Assembly (NCBI GenBank): GCA_949130495.1
Contig: OX422210.1
Span: 639,182,585 to 639,246,584, forward strand
DNA: 64,000 bases
Direction: 5' to 3'
From: Sambucus nigra
Taxonomy: Eukaryota > Streptophyta > Magnoliopsida > Dipsacales > Adoxaceae
Shown here: piece after piece, positions 1 through 11,616 of the stretch
How positions within the stretch are numbered: position 1 is the first letter of the stretch
Layout of the letters: each line of letters starts with the position of its first letter
Program-made: the position numbers and the translations under genes
The notes under the pieces: model-generated
Told to the model about the DNA's origin: nothing
The model's input: the letters and a program-made list of their open reading frames with translations, nothing else
The model's database searches: none

Positions 1-1493
1 GGTTGGTCGGTGTTCAGCTTTTGCTCCTCGGGGGTATCAGGATAAGTGAACTCTGCTATACAATCCGCTACTGCTTGCCCTTTCAGTGACAAACTAGGCT
101 CATAAATTATATCATATTCACCGAGTTCTATTGCCCAATACATCAATCTCCCTGATTTTTTTGGTTTATGAAGAGCGTGCCTCAACGGCATATCAGTATA
201 TACGACTATGGTATGAGCCTGGAAATATGGCTTCATTCTTCTACTCGCTTCGATCAGTGCCAGTGCCAACTTTTTTGATTTTGGATATCTGACCTCTGCT
301 CCTTGGAAGGCCTTACTGGTGTAATAAATTGGTTTTTGTACTCCATCCTCTACTCTTATTAACGCCGAGCTAACTGCATATTCTGAAACTGCCAAATATA
401 AGTACAACCTTCCTCCCATCACTGGCCTGGACAACAGTGGAGGTGCTCCCAAATATTTCTTCAATTCTTGAAAAGCTTTCTCGCATTCTTCATTCCATTA
501 AAAAGTCTTTCGGAGCGTTTTGAAGAATGGGAGGCATCTATCAGTTGCTCGCGATATAAATCTGTTAAGTGCTGCTACTCGCCCTGTAAGACTTTGCACT
601 TCTTTCTTCGTCGTTGGAGATCGCAGTCCCAATAGAGCTTTGATTTTTCCTGGGTTTGCTTTAATGCCTCGTTGATTGACAATATACCCGAGAAACATGC
701 CTTCTCGTACTCCAAATATGCACTTAGTCGGGTTCAACTTCATTTGATATTTATCTAATTAATCAAAGGTCTGGCCTAAGTCAACTAGATGGTCAACAGC
801 TCTCTTGCTCTTTGTCATCATATCATCAACATAAACTTCTATATTGCAACTGATCTTCTCTGCAAACACCTTGTTCATCAGCCGCTGATATGTTGCACCT
901 GCATTTTTCAAACCAAAAGGCATAACATTGTAACAATAAGTTCCCCTAGGGGTAATGAAAGAGGTACTCACTCTATCTTCAAGTTTCATTTTAATTTGGT
1001 TATATCCAGAATAAGCATCCATGAAGCTCAGCATCTCGTGTCCCGAGGTAGCATCCACTAATTGATCAATTCGGGGCAACGAAAAATAATCTTTTGGACA
1101 TGCCTTGTTGAGGTCAGTGAAGTCTACACACATCCTCCATTTGTTGTTCTTCTTTTTCACCATCACTACATTTGCTAGCCAGTTCGGATATTTAACATCT
1201 TCAATAAAACCATCTTTCTGGAGCTTCTCGACCTCCTCCTGTATAGCTTGATTCTTCTCCGGTCTGAACACTCTTCTTCTTTGCTTCACTGGCTTGATCT
1301 CCTTATTCACATTGAGCTCGTGACATAAGAAATTTGAATCTATTCCGGGCATATCCTCATGACTCCAAGCAAAAGTTTATTTTCTGCTTTTTAAGAAACT
1401 TATCAATTCCTGTTTTAGTGAGGCATCTAACGACGAACCTATCCGAGTTGTTCGTTCAGGGTGCTCGTCGTCCAGAATGATGTTTTCAGTAGC
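1..1493 (-). pseudogene. pol: pol (reverse transcriptase and first RNase H) of element A, truncated by window
   Basis: This continues the gag-protease frame. RT landmarks are MCVDFTDLNKACPKD, FMDAYSGYNQI and the catalytic YVDD (822-833). The first RNase H starts with LYLYLAVSE and runs to the window edge. In-frame stops lie near 1378-1380, at 759-761 (a Gln codon in relatives) and at 498-500. No frameshift was found in this part. As in other Tat elements, the first RNase H lacks the usual leading catalytic Asp, so it probably acts as a tether, with the real nuclease domain (beyond the left edge here) further downstream. Confidence 0.9.
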
Positions 1494-3992
1494 TTACACC
1501 ACCTGACCTTTCACGAGTTGCGACTCATCTCTAGGATCCAATGTTTCAATTTCTGCACCCTCATCCACCTGATAGGTAGTAGTCTTTTTCCTAGATTCGT
1601 CCAGTTCCTCCTTCTCGGTAGATGAATAGTAGCATTCCCGAGCTACTTTTTGATCACCCTTCACAACTCCTACTCCAAAATTGGTTGGAAATTTTAGGCA
1701 TTGATGTGCCGTAGATGGTAATGCTTCGAATTTCTTCAATCCTACTCTTCCCATGATGATATTATAGGCTGACTGGACATTCTTATCCATCACGAAGAAG
1801 CGTACTCTTTCTGTTTTACAAGCAGGCCATGTACCAATGAACATATCCAACTTGATCGTCCCAAGTGGAAAAACTTTCTCGCCAGCAAAACCGAGGAGGG
1901 GCATATGATAAGGCTCCAACTGAGACAACTTTAGATTTAAGCTGTCGAAGCACGAGTAGAACATAATATCAGTCGAGCTACCATTATCAACCAGTACTCT
2001 TGAGATCATCACTTCCTTCATTCTCATTTTGATCACCAATGGGTCATCGTGAGGATACAGCACACCTGCGAGGTCGTTCTTTGATAAACCGATGACCAAT
2101 TTTTCTTTGTTGACCTTCCTTGGGCGATCATCTTCAGCCAAATTTATTCGTTGAATATATGAACAGGCTTGAGCCTCATTGAGGTAAGCTTTTCTTTCTA
2201 CAGTAAGGTCTTCACCTCCTGCATCTCCACCTATAGTAACATTACAATCAAATGATCCAAAACGTATTAAAAATACCTCACGTTCTGGCTGCCTTGGTCT
2301 TTTGGGAAGATCGGGGTCATCTTCTGGATCATCTTCATCTTCTCTTTTCTTGTTCTCCTCTACTCGACGAGGAGATCTAGACCTCTCTCTTGCTCGGTCG
2401 CTGTTTCTTCTTTCATTTCTACGATCAACATACTTTGCCAGTTTTCCTCGTCTAATGAGTGCTTCGATCTCGTTCTGAAGAGCTATGCAATTTTTGGTCG
2501 TGTGGCCATGATCCTTGTGGAACTCGCAATATTTGGCCCTATTTCTCTTGTCAGGATCTGACTTCATTTTCTCTGGCCAGTTTAACTCCTCGCTGTTCTT
2601 GATTTCTTCTAGAGCATGGTTGATATCTACCTTCAAAGGAGTATAATTTTCAAATTTCTTTAATACCTCCCATGATGGCTTTGTCTTTGAGTGCTTGTCG
2701 CCACCATTGTTCTTGTGCTCTTTCTTTTTGGCCTTATCAACCTCCACCTTGGTCTCTTTGGTATCCATATTCTTCTTTGCAGCCAATGCCTTCTCGACGT
2801 TCATGATCTTGGCCGCTTTGGCCATTAGTTCTGACATGGTTCTGGGTGGATCTTTAGCCAAAGTGTAGTACAACTTGTTGGGCAACAGCCCACTCATCAG
2901 AGCAGTAATCGCTATTTTTTCCTCATAATCAATAACTTCGAGTTTCTCGTTATTGAAACGAGTTATATAATCCCTGGTGATCTCACCTGCCTTTTGTCTA
3001 ACACTTAACAAGTGTGTTACTCATTTAACAGGTTTTGCTCCAAAATAGAAGTTTCCAATGAAGAGCTCGGCCAGTTGAAAGAAAGTGAAAATCTTACCCC
3101 GAGGAAGATTATTGTACCATATTTGAGCAGATCCTGTAAGAGTTTCCGAGAATGCCCTGCATCTCCTCTCATCTGGCACAACATAGATGTCGGCAGCAGC
3201 TTGATATTGCTCTATATGAAGGACGGGGTCGATTTTTCCATCGTATTTAGGAGTCACAACAGGTGCTTTGAACTTTGATGGTGTGGGAAAGTCCACAATT
3301 GCTTGGACAAAAGGTGTCCCTTGGACAAAAGGTGTCCCTTGGACAAAAGTTCTTTGTAGAGGATTCTTGGCCTTAGCCATTTCCCCTAATCTATCTTCTA
3401 ACCTCTGAATATAGACTTTCCATGCATCATTTCCCTCCTTGGGCCTATTGGTTCGAGCAATTGATCGTGTTGAAGTCGCTTACTGGGATCTATCTTGTCG
3501 AGCAACTGGTTGTGCTTGGGCAGAACCCTCTCTTAGATCAAATGGTCGTCGAAAGTTTTTCGAAACAGCCTTAGGAGGACTTTTATTCTTCCTAGGGCCC
3601 AATCGATCAAAAGGAAAGACCCTATTTAATCTTTCCAGTACACTGGTCCTTTCTGGAGAGAGAGTGACGTGTTGTTCAGTATCTGTGGCTCGTACTGACG
3701 AAGTTCGACCCGGTTGATAAGAAAAATCTTCAGATTTCTCAGTGCGATATGAATCGCTTTGTCTAATTCGTGAAGAAAGTAAATGAGTATTTCTTTGAAC
3801 ACTTCGTTGTCCTAAATAGGTTGATGCTCCACCCTGGATAGTTTGCATGAGTTATCGCATTATTTCTTGCATGGCTGTCTGACCTTGAGCCAAACTGGCC
3901 ATGATTCCAGCCAGATCTTGGATATTTGGAGAAGTGGATGGATTTGGGGGGTTTCCAGCGTTTCGATTGCTGGATTCAGAATTGTCAGCCAT
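1494..3992 (-). pseudogene. gag-pro: gag-protease region of element A
   Basis: The start is the ATG at 3992, reading MADNSESSNRN, which matches the starts in B and C. The disordered Ser/Arg-rich N-terminus is followed by the retrotransposon gag domain (about 3021-3340), a lysine-rich stretch, a Tat-type zinc knuckle (CEFHKDHGHTTKNC, about 2485-2530) and an aspartic protease with VDNGSS (about 1972-1992). One frame runs through, with stops at 3852-3854, 3480-3482, 3021-3023 (Arg CGA to TGA) and 1494-1496. A local in-frame 18 bp tandem duplication (about 3302-3346) triples the peptide PFVQGT, which B and C lack. Gag would form the particle and protease would cut the polyprotein. Not functional as it stands. 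Confidence 0.9.
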
Positions 3993-4035
3993 TGGTGATG
4001 AATTGTTTTTGGTGAAAAACGAAAATTACAGTCGT

Positions 4036-4054
4036 TTTCCACAGACGGCGCCAA
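4036..4054 (-). other. Primer-binding site of element A
   Basis: On the minus strand TTGGCGCCGTCTGTGG follows the LTR end after two bases, in the same place as in C and B. TGGCGCCGT matches the start of primer sites attributed to tRNA-Asp in plant gypsy elements. The rest of the match is imperfect, so the tRNA is not firmly assigned. Confidence 0.85.
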
Positions 4055-4056
4055 TT

Positions 4057-4600
4057 TGTTGCAGTAAAAAATTAGACTATCTCTAATTTGTTTAATCACA
4101 GATAAAAATAAATAAGACAAGATATTTTAAAGTGGTTCAGCCTTGAACGAATGGCCTATGTCCACTGTTTGTGTTATTATTGACTGTTTAGGAATTTCTC
4201 GAAGTAGGATTATTCTCAAGAAATTTCGATCCCCTTGCAATGAGGATGATATAATGTATTTATAGCCATGAGGCTCTACATGTGAATGGGTAATACATAG
4301 CTGTTCAATAAGCATATACATCCATATGATAATAATCAACATTTAATCCTGTTAATTGCCTGAGAATAATGCTCTGATCGAGGTGCAACTCGGACCGCCT
4401 AAGTATCTCGGTATCCATGAGTTGCTCGGTGCAATAAAGTTCCTCCGTGAGCACCTACTGCTTGGAGTATCTGAGTTGGTCGGGGAAATTGAGTTCCTCG
4501 AAGTCAAGATATTGTTCAAAAATGTTTGTTAGTGCCATGTAGATTGACACGTGTCTCCACTTAATTGAGCCATGTCAGCAGACTAAATTTGGTATCAAGA
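4057..4600 (-). repeat. 5' LTR of element A
   Basis: This 544 bp LTR reads on the minus strand from TCTTGATACC (a mutated TGTTGATACC; 4600) to GCAACA (4057). A TATA box (TATAAATA) lies at 4257-4264, and the family's conserved U5 hairpin (AGTGG...CCACT) at 4131-4168. Just outside it, GTCCC (4601-4605) would be one copy of the target duplication. The other copy is off the window. Confidence 0.9.
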
Positions 4601-6980
4601 GTCCCTCTACCGCAGAAGTGCCATATTGGAGAAGGAACCCCCAGGGTCCCTCCACTGCAGAAGCCCAAGTTGAGAGGGGCCACCGCAAGGGTCCCTGCAG
4701 AAACTCGAGTTAAGAAGGTCCCCGCTAGGGCCACTGCAGAAGCCCAAGTTGAGAAGGATCACCGCAAGGGTCACTATAGAAATACCATTAGAGAAGTGCC
4801 CCGCAAGGGCCACTATAGAAGTCCAAGTTGAGAACGCCTCCACAAGGGTCATTGCAGAAATGACATTCGAAAAGTGCCCTGCAAGGGCCACTGCAGAAGT
4901 CCAAGTTGAGAAGGGCCACCGCAAGGGTCACTGCAGAAGTCCAAGTTGAGAAGGGCCATCGCAAGGGTCACTGCAAAAATGACATCCGAGAAGTTCCCCG
5001 CAAGGGCCACTGCAGAAGTCCAAGTTGAGAAGGGCCACCGCAAGGGCCACTGTAGAAATGACATTTGAGAAGGGCCGCGCAAGGGCCACTGCAGAAATGA
5101 CATTTGAGAAGTTCCCCGCAAGGGCCACTGTAGAAGTCTAAGTTGAGAAGGGCCGCTGCAAGGGTCACTGCAGAAATGACATTTGAGAAGTGCCCCAGAA
5201 GGGACACTGCAGAAGTCCAAGTTGAGAAGGGCCACCGTAAGGGTCACTTCATAAATGACATCTGACAAGTGCCCCGCAAGGGCCACTACAGAAGTCCAAG
5301 TTGAGAAGGGCCACCGCAAGGGTCACTGCAGAAATGACATCTGAGAAGTGCCTCGCAAGGGCCACTGCAGAAGTCCAAGTTGAGAAGGGCCACCGCAAGG
5401 GTCACTGCAGAAACTCAAGCTCAGAAGGGCCACTGCAAGGGTCACTGCAGAAGTCCAAGTTTAAGAAGAGTCACTGCAACGGTCACCGCAGAAATAACAT
5501 TTGAAAAGGGCCACCGCAAGGGTCACTGCAGAAACTCAAGTCGAGAAGGGCCACTGCAAGGGTCCCTGCAAAAGTCTAAGTTGAGAAGGGCCACTGCAAG
5601 GGTCACTGCAGAAACTCAAGTTAAAAAGGGCCACTGCAAGGGTCACCGCAGAAGTCTAAATTGAGAAGGACCACCGCAAGGGTCCCTGCAGAAACTCAAA
5701 TTATGAAGAGTCACCGCAAGGGTCCCTACGGAAGCCCAAGTTGAGAGGGACTTTGCAAGGGTCCCCGCATAAATGACATTTGAGAAGGAACCCCCCAAGG
5801 TTTCCTCAACACCAAAAATAATGTTTGAGAAGGAACCCCCTACTAGGGTTCCTCAACAGTTGAAACTTACTTGGGAGGAGGGACCCACAAGGTCTTCTCC
5901 GCTCAACTCCCAGAAAACTAAGTTAGGATGATGGGGTGTCTACCATAAGCAACTCCTGATCATGAAAAAAAAACAAGAGTACTAACACTTATTTTCTTGT
6001 ACGGGTTGTCTAGTTGAGTAAGCAGGGCTCAAGTAGGCCAGTTGGGATCTCTTGGGAGTTTTGGCTTGGCGAATGAGGGACAAGGTATGCTGAGCAAGCT
6101 CAACCACTTAGTACTATAGGATTGCGAGAATACTAGTAGGATACCCTAGGGTCGCCCAGTCCTCACACACCTCACACTTAGTCACAAGTGAAGTGAACAG
6201 CAAAAGGGCTGGCTGCACACAAAAAAAGAACTGTTTATAAAATGATTTTAAAGGAGAGGGTCCTCTAGACCCCTCTCAAGAAAAATGATTTTAGAAGGGG
6301 GTCCTCAAGATCCCTCTCAAGCTTACAAAGAATTTAGAGGAGGTGGTCCTCGAGACCCCCCTCAAGTTTACAAAGTTTGTACCAAAAGTTACCTTTTCAA
6401 AAGATATTTAGCAAATCAGATTTTTTTGTCTTCATTAGAAGACATATTTGCTTTTTGATTTTTGTTGGCACCAAGTGGCACCTGCCAAAGGGGACATGCA
6501 GAGCTGCCTGCAGGTAGGGACAAATAGTACACTACATACTTTGTCCCTCACCAACTCTCTAAGTTTTGGTGCCAAAAGTACCAATCCAGCTCTAGTGCCC
6601 AAGATTAAATAAGACCCCTGGGAAAGGTCATGAAATATAGAAAAACTTAATAGCAAAATCACTCTATTAAGATCACACCAGAGCCTCTCTAGTATTATCT
6701 TCCTGCTCTTTTTAAGTGCTAAGTGCCTTATTCTTTCACTCCCCACTGACAGCCATCACTCTCAGGAGCCCCTCTTAAGAAAATTACTATTATTGTTGTG
6801 GAAGTTCATCTTCTTGTAGGGAGGGAGTTCCAGCTTGAGCTCCATTTTTACCAAAAGGAGAGGTCTCATCAGAAGTTGCTCCAGAAGTTCTTGAGAACCT
6901 TACAGACAGAGTCCATTAGAGTGGGTCATGCCTCATCCTTTCCAGTTATTCATAGATCCCAGTCTCATTATCCTCCTACA
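4601..6980 (+). repeat. 5' LTR of element D (start removed by insertion A)
   Basis: It aligns collinearly with 38261-40645: array of 39-40 bp units, a block with CTAGGGTTCCTCAACA, a promoter region and the terminal TCCTCCTACA. Roughly the first 240 bp, if the LTR starts like the copy at 38022, lie left of element A. The TATA box of the other copy (TATAAATAAG) is altered here to ATTAAATAAG near 6600. Confidence 0.8.
4640..5790. repeat. Tandem array of 39-40 bp units in the 5' LTR of D
   Basis: About 28-30 diverged copies, each with AGAAGTCCAAGTTGAGAAGG followed by a GCCACCGCAAGGGTCACTGC-type half, or the variant AGAAATGACATCTGAGAAGT. Two or three variants alternate, so a higher-order unit of about 80-120 bp is likely. 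Open frames on both strands are by-products of the repeat. Confidence 0.9.
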
Positions 6981-6981
6981 T

Positions 6982-7000
6982 TTGGTGACTCTACTGGGGA
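6982..7000 (+). other. Primer-binding site of element D
   Basis: TTGGTGACTCTACTGGGGA follows the LTR end at 6980 by one base and is absent after the matching LTR end at 40645. It differs from the primer site of A, B, C and F and resembles the type seen in Ogre-like Tat elements. The tRNA is not assigned here. Confidence 0.7.
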
Positions 7001-7420
7001 GGTATCCTCACTTTCATGGACAAAGAAGGTTCTAATATTTCTAAGCAGGCAGTTAGTCTTCGAAGACACTCCAACTAGAAATGGAGTTCAGAGTGGACAG
7101 ACCACCCAAGAGGAGGTAGTAAGGACCGAAGCTAGAATACCTATGCCTCAATGAGGTCCAACTAGTGCAACAACATTAGCCCCTCTAGAGGGGCAGCCGC
7201 TGCAGCACCAGCAATAGAAGAAGTGGCTCTGCCGCGGAAGACGGTGTCGGAGAAAATAGTTGCATCAGTGACGACTCTCATGACATAGAACAGTGATGCC
7301 AGAGGTAGCGCCAATAAAAAAATAATGGTGATCGATAACCCTCTAACAAAGAAAGGGACTGTGGAGGATTTGCCCTCAAGGACACCTTAGAGAAGACTCT
7401 ACCCACTTGTAGGACATATC
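7001..7420 (+). other. Decayed leader of element D
   Basis: GC-richer than the DNA downstream, with stretches that read like an eroded hydrophilic N-terminal coding region (for example around 7200-7300), but with repeated stops and no domain I recognise. It may be the remains of a leader ORF or of gag. Confidence 0.4.
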
Positions 7421-9077
7421 TTATTCTCGATCATCTAAGTAAACTTGCCTGGCTTTATTATTTGTCAAATATGATCATTTCACCAGTATTGATTTGTGTT
7501 TTATGAGCATTTCATATATATGCTAGCTGATTTACTTCATTAAAAAAATCACACATGCTATAATTTTTGAGATGCCAAGTGAGAAAATGCAAAAACATGC
7601 ATAATAGTTTTTTTTTCTTTTATTGGTGTAGTTCACTAAAAAAAATCATTATCCATAATTAATTTTATGGATTTTATCAACATAAATGTTTGTAGTTTTT
7701 AAAGCCACATGTCCTCTTGTTAAATATTGTGAATCTTAAAAGAGACATCCAGAGCATGTTGTTTATTATTTTATTTATATTATGATGAATAAAATAGAAT
7801 AATATAAAATAAAAAGGCAAAGACCGATCAGTTGATTACGACAAGCAATGGTGTAATCACATTTATTATACCCATCTATTGAGTACCATCTATTGGGAAA
7901 AGTCTAAAAAGTATATTAAAAATAAATGTTAGCATCAACTTTATAGCTATCCTTCGGGAATATGCTTTACCACAAAAGGTTGGATTGCTCGACAATTAGA
8001 TAAGAGGCAAAATTACCTAAAGCCCAGATGTGATTCGTCGACAAGACTTGCTAGGATAAAATTTCTCAAAATACAGAACCAGCTTGGTCGGGTCCCTCGA
8101 CAATCAAATAAACGACCCCCTAGTCAAATTCAGACAAACAACAATCTCCACTGTTTGAACCAACTTGGGTACAAGTTTTCCCAGGTTTACAAATGAGAAC
8201 AAAGTAAAGAAAAAAAGAAGAAAACAACCCATCTCATATGTACAAACAATCAAGACTGCTCGCCCCAACCGTAAGATTTGGAAGATCTTCTCGTCCAAAC
8301 AAAGCAAAGTCGAAAGTATTCATACTCCTTTCGTTTAATAGTTAAGTCTGTTCGAGTGGGTCAAAACGAGATGAGAAATTCATTGGAATAAAATAAAAAT
8401 ATACACTACCAGTAGACTAGTAGTCGTTCGACCAAATCACTCTCTAAAAAAAAGAGATAAAATACATTAGAAACTTTAGACTTCCTCGACATCTACCTGT
8501 GTCTCTAGTGGCGTACAAACATTCACATCATGAAGAACCCCTCACAGTTCACATCACGAGGAACCCATCAATTGGTTGGCAATAGAAATCTAGTTCCCAA
8601 ACGGCTGCTACTCAAAATCAGAAATGTCGCCTCCGAACTGGTTGATCCAAATCACACAACAAGTTCTGACTTGATTTGACACACCAAAAGCTAAAGTATT
8701 CACAAAATTTTTTCTTGATCATTCGTCAACCACCAAAATATGACCTGTCGTTCCTCGTTCCTTAACAATAACTGAAAAAGAAAAGAGATTCAAAAAATAA
8801 AAAAGTTTCAAAGTGGCTTGATTGCCTTCTCGTGACTTCATCTCTCAGAAATGGAGCTAATAGCTTCCAATCAACAACCCAAACCAAATGGTTTTCTCAG
8901 ATCGTAAAATTAAAATACCTTTAGATATTGTTGCTCGTATGTACCTATAAACCCGTTTGGAACACTAAAGTCTTCGACAAAAGATTATGGAAGAAAGAAC
9001 ACGGAGCTTGAAAGAAAAAAAGAGGGAGCATAAGAAGTAAAAAAAATTGCCAAGTAACCTAACTATTAGGCGAGTAA

Positions 9078-9096
9078 CCCCCCCCCCCCCCCCCCC
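9078..9096 (+). repeat. Homopolymer of 19 C
   Basis: An uninterrupted C run in otherwise AT-rich DNA. Length is unreliable in sequencing and assembly. Confidence 0.95.
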
Positions 9097-10244
9097 AGAA
9101 ATTAAAATTGGGTGACCTGGACACATATATACTCAATTTTAGACTTGTAAGGTAGATCCTTACTAAAAAAAGGGGGCGGGTCTAGCCCCTAGCTCGAACA
9201 AAAATGTCTCGTCTCTCACAACCTACTTGAACTAATCTGTTTGCTCAAATCAAAGCAGTTGGCAAATTATAACCCGTGACATTTTTGTCGACCACCTGAG
9301 GTGTGATACATGAATTTCCAGATCAAGGTTGAGATAAATTGAGCAACCATTGTGAATGAAAAAATGCCAGGCCCTAAAATTTTAACCCCCGCCTCCTCGA
9401 AACTTCATCGGAGGGTTTTGGTTTGGGGCGACCAGAATGGATTGCCATAGCGACAGTAGATATATGCCATAACGTGGAGCGAGCATGATCATTCTGTTCG
9501 CATCTCCGTCTCACCGGCAATCACAAAATTGAAATGAATTTCGTCTAAATTAACTCTTGACTATAGATCTCGTTGGCTAAAGATGAGATGAGAAGATCAT
9601 ACTTTTGATGATACACCAAAGCCAAAGATTAACCCAGTGACGCCAATTTTGATCACCAAAGAGGGAGACGAGTATACCTCTCTCTCTCTCGTGTCTCAAA
9701 CTTGACTTATGTTTAACTTTAAAAAAAATGCTCAATAGAATGAAGTGAGAGGGTTCTCGGCTAATGAAAAACAAAGATGCCGTGTCCCAAAGAAATAGAA
9801 ATACGGGTCCTCTCCTGTTTCGAGTAAAGATAGGCGTTTCCAATTTTTTTAAGGACCCCTCGTCTCCTAAATTTTGTATTTTAATAAGGGACACATGATA
9901 AGATAAGTGTTTTGGCAACTGCCTGCCTTCCTCGAAAGTAAGATCGGATTGGTATGTTTCTTATCCATTTATCAAAATTACAAGCGAGACACCCATACAA
10001 TATGAAGCACCCAAAATAATTTCTATAATAATAAAATTATTATTATTATTATTCAATAATTGAGATACTTTGGAATTTCTCAAGTTGTATCCTCGAAATA
10101 GTGTATGTTATTAATTTCACATAATATTATCATTTGATTTCAAATGCAGGGTAAAATGGAAAGAAGCCCAAGTACATATAATCGTGATTTTCTTGGTATA
10201 AACTTTCTAGAAAAATATAAGTGTTCATTTATAAGAAAGTATCA

Positions 10245-10440
10245 CAAATAAGGATTGCTCGAATTTATAATCCATATGTTTATGCTTTTAAGTTCACATA
10301 AAAAAAAGAGGTTGCTTGAATTTATGACCCGAGCGTTTATGTGGCTAGGGGTTGCTCGAATTTACAAACCAAGTTTGTACACTTGAGTGTACAAGAATAG
10401 TGTTGCCCAAACTCATAGCTCCCATATTTGCGTGTTTTTA
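10245..10440 (+). repeat. Degenerate 55-60 bp tandem repeat
   Basis: Four loose copies of a unit containing GGTTGCTCGAATTTA followed by a TTTATG-like segment, starting near 10256, 10311, 10346 and 10400. Spacing is uneven and identity low, so this is an old array or an eroded piece of a longer repeat. Confidence 0.5.
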
Positions 10441-10963
10441 ACAAAGTTTGTTTTAGGAATATTCAAGTTTCGATCGATAATCCTAAAAGCCTCAGATTTA
10501 TTTATTCAGAATAGTTCATGTGAGTAATTTCACATTTCATTAATGTTAAATAGTTTGAATAAGAGTAATTCATTATATGAAGAAAGATAAGACCTCCTAA
10601 TCTTTCACTCGAACACGTTTTCCCCATTTGTTCAAAGTATAAATGAGTTTGAAAGTATTTATCACTATACCACGGGCATCATTATTTTAGTCATATTAAT
10701 TGTTTGAAGATGTTCACTATTGCAATTCGGAAAGTTATGTTGTGCAGCTAAAAGATCATAGTTGAATTAGTGGACATTTTATTATCTTGCATGCTTGGAT
10801 TCAATCAGTGGAGCTAACAAGCAGATATATGAAGCCTTGATAAAATGTTCAAGTCTCAAATTGACTTTATGGAAGTATACTTGACTCCAACATGCTTCAT
10901 GAGCATTCTCACTTAATGTGGAAGGCAAGATCTAGTAACAAAAAGTATGAGGTATCAATTATA

Positions 10964-10968
10964 CCTTC
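10964..10968 (+). repeat. Target-site duplication of element B (CCTTC)
   Basis: CCTTC precedes the 5' LTR here and the same five bases follow the 3' LTR at 35244-35248. A 5 bp duplication is normal for Ty3/gypsy integrase. Confidence 0.95.
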
Positions 10969-11553
10969 TGTTGATACAAAATTTATTCTTTTGATATGGA
11001 CCTATTATTTGAAGACGCGTGTCATCCTAGGTGGAAACTATAAATGTTTATACCGAGCTACTCAAACCCTCGAGGAACTACTATACTATATCTCAAGATC
11101 ACCGAGCAACTAAAAAGACACGAGGAGCCCAGAGACCCCGAGCAACTCAAGCGTGTCGAGCTACTTAGGCAGTCCGAGCTACTAAGTCAGTCCGAGCAAC
11201 TCAAATACTTGTAGCGTCCACATTAAGGAAAACCGAAAAATAACTGCGCATTAAATTTACAGTTATTATTGTACAGATGTATACGCCTACTGGATAGCTA
11301 TGCATTATTCTTTCATATGTACAGCCTCAAGGCTATAAATACATTGTAATCTCCCCATTAGAGGGACACGCTGAATCTCTTGGTAAAATCATTTATCGAG
11401 AATTTCAGGCAAAACAATTAGTAATACAAAAACAGTGGATGTAGGCCATTTTCTTAAGGCTGAACCACTTTAAAAATCTATTGTCTTATTTCTTTACTCA
11501 TTTTTTATTCGTGATTAAAATAATTAGGTCAAATCTAATTTTTTACATCAACA
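10969..11553 (+). repeat. 5' LTR of element B
   Basis: TGTTGATACA...CATCAACA, 585 bp, matching 34659-35243. TATA box at about 11334-11341 (GGCTATAAATA), with the U5 hairpin motif AGTGGATGTAGGCC...GGCTGAACCACT at 11434-11469. Confidence 0.95.
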
Positions 11554-11555
11554 GA

Positions 11556-11576
11556 TTAGCTCCGTCTGTGGGAAAC
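11556..11576 (+). other. Primer-binding site of element B (mutated)
   Basis: TTAGCTCCGTCTGTGGGAAAC occupies the position of TTGGCGCCGTCTGTGGGAAC in C. Two G-to-A or G-to-T-type changes spoil the part that pairs with the tRNA 3' end. Confidence 0.8.
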
Positions 11577-11616
11577 GACTGTAATTATCATTTTTCACCA
11601 AAACAATTCGTCATCA

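Larger units (their letters stand above)
1..4600 (-). mobile_element. Tat-clade Ty3/gypsy retrotransposon A, 5' part
   Basis: Read on the minus strand the order is LTR (4600-4057), primer-binding site, gag, protease, reverse transcriptase and first RNase H, ending at the window edge. It is the same family as the elements at 10969-35243 and 17106-29291: the protein is closely similar throughout and the LTR starts and ends alike. It lies in the opposite orientation, inside the 5' LTR of the older element D, because D sequence matching 38261 onward resumes exactly at 4601. The second RNase H, integrase, any antisense gene and the 3' LTR would lie left of the window. Coding is one frame broken only by stops. 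The Tat assignment is from family knowledge; the structure is seen directly. Confidence 0.92.
7421..10968. other. Non-coding interior of element D
   Basis: About 3.5 kb, mostly AT-rich, without a credible gene on either strand. It holds a 19-base C run, a short ATT microsatellite near 10031-10053 and a degenerate 55-60 bp repeat (10245-10440). It ends with CCTTC, the target duplication of element B. Confidence 0.7.

Noticed and set aside
4565..5664. Many overlapping ORFs on both strands over the 39-40 bp array
   Set aside because: They follow the tandem repeat, are open in several frames at once and have no domain or consistent start; repeat by-products.
4640..5790. CRISPR-like regular repeats
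   Set aside because: Units are adjacent with no unique spacers, copies vary, and the setting is a plant LTR element; a plain tandem array. The same applies to 29794-30372 and 35388-36357.
6435..6746. Minus-strand ORF of 103 codons, also present at 40145-40522
   Set aside because: It is shared only because both are copies of one LTR, it crosses the promoter region, and no domain is recognisable.
9635..9660. Primer-site-like TTGGCGTCACTGGG on the minus strand
   Set aside because: No LTR pair, LTR end or coding region could be tied to it, and the match to the local primer-site type is partial.
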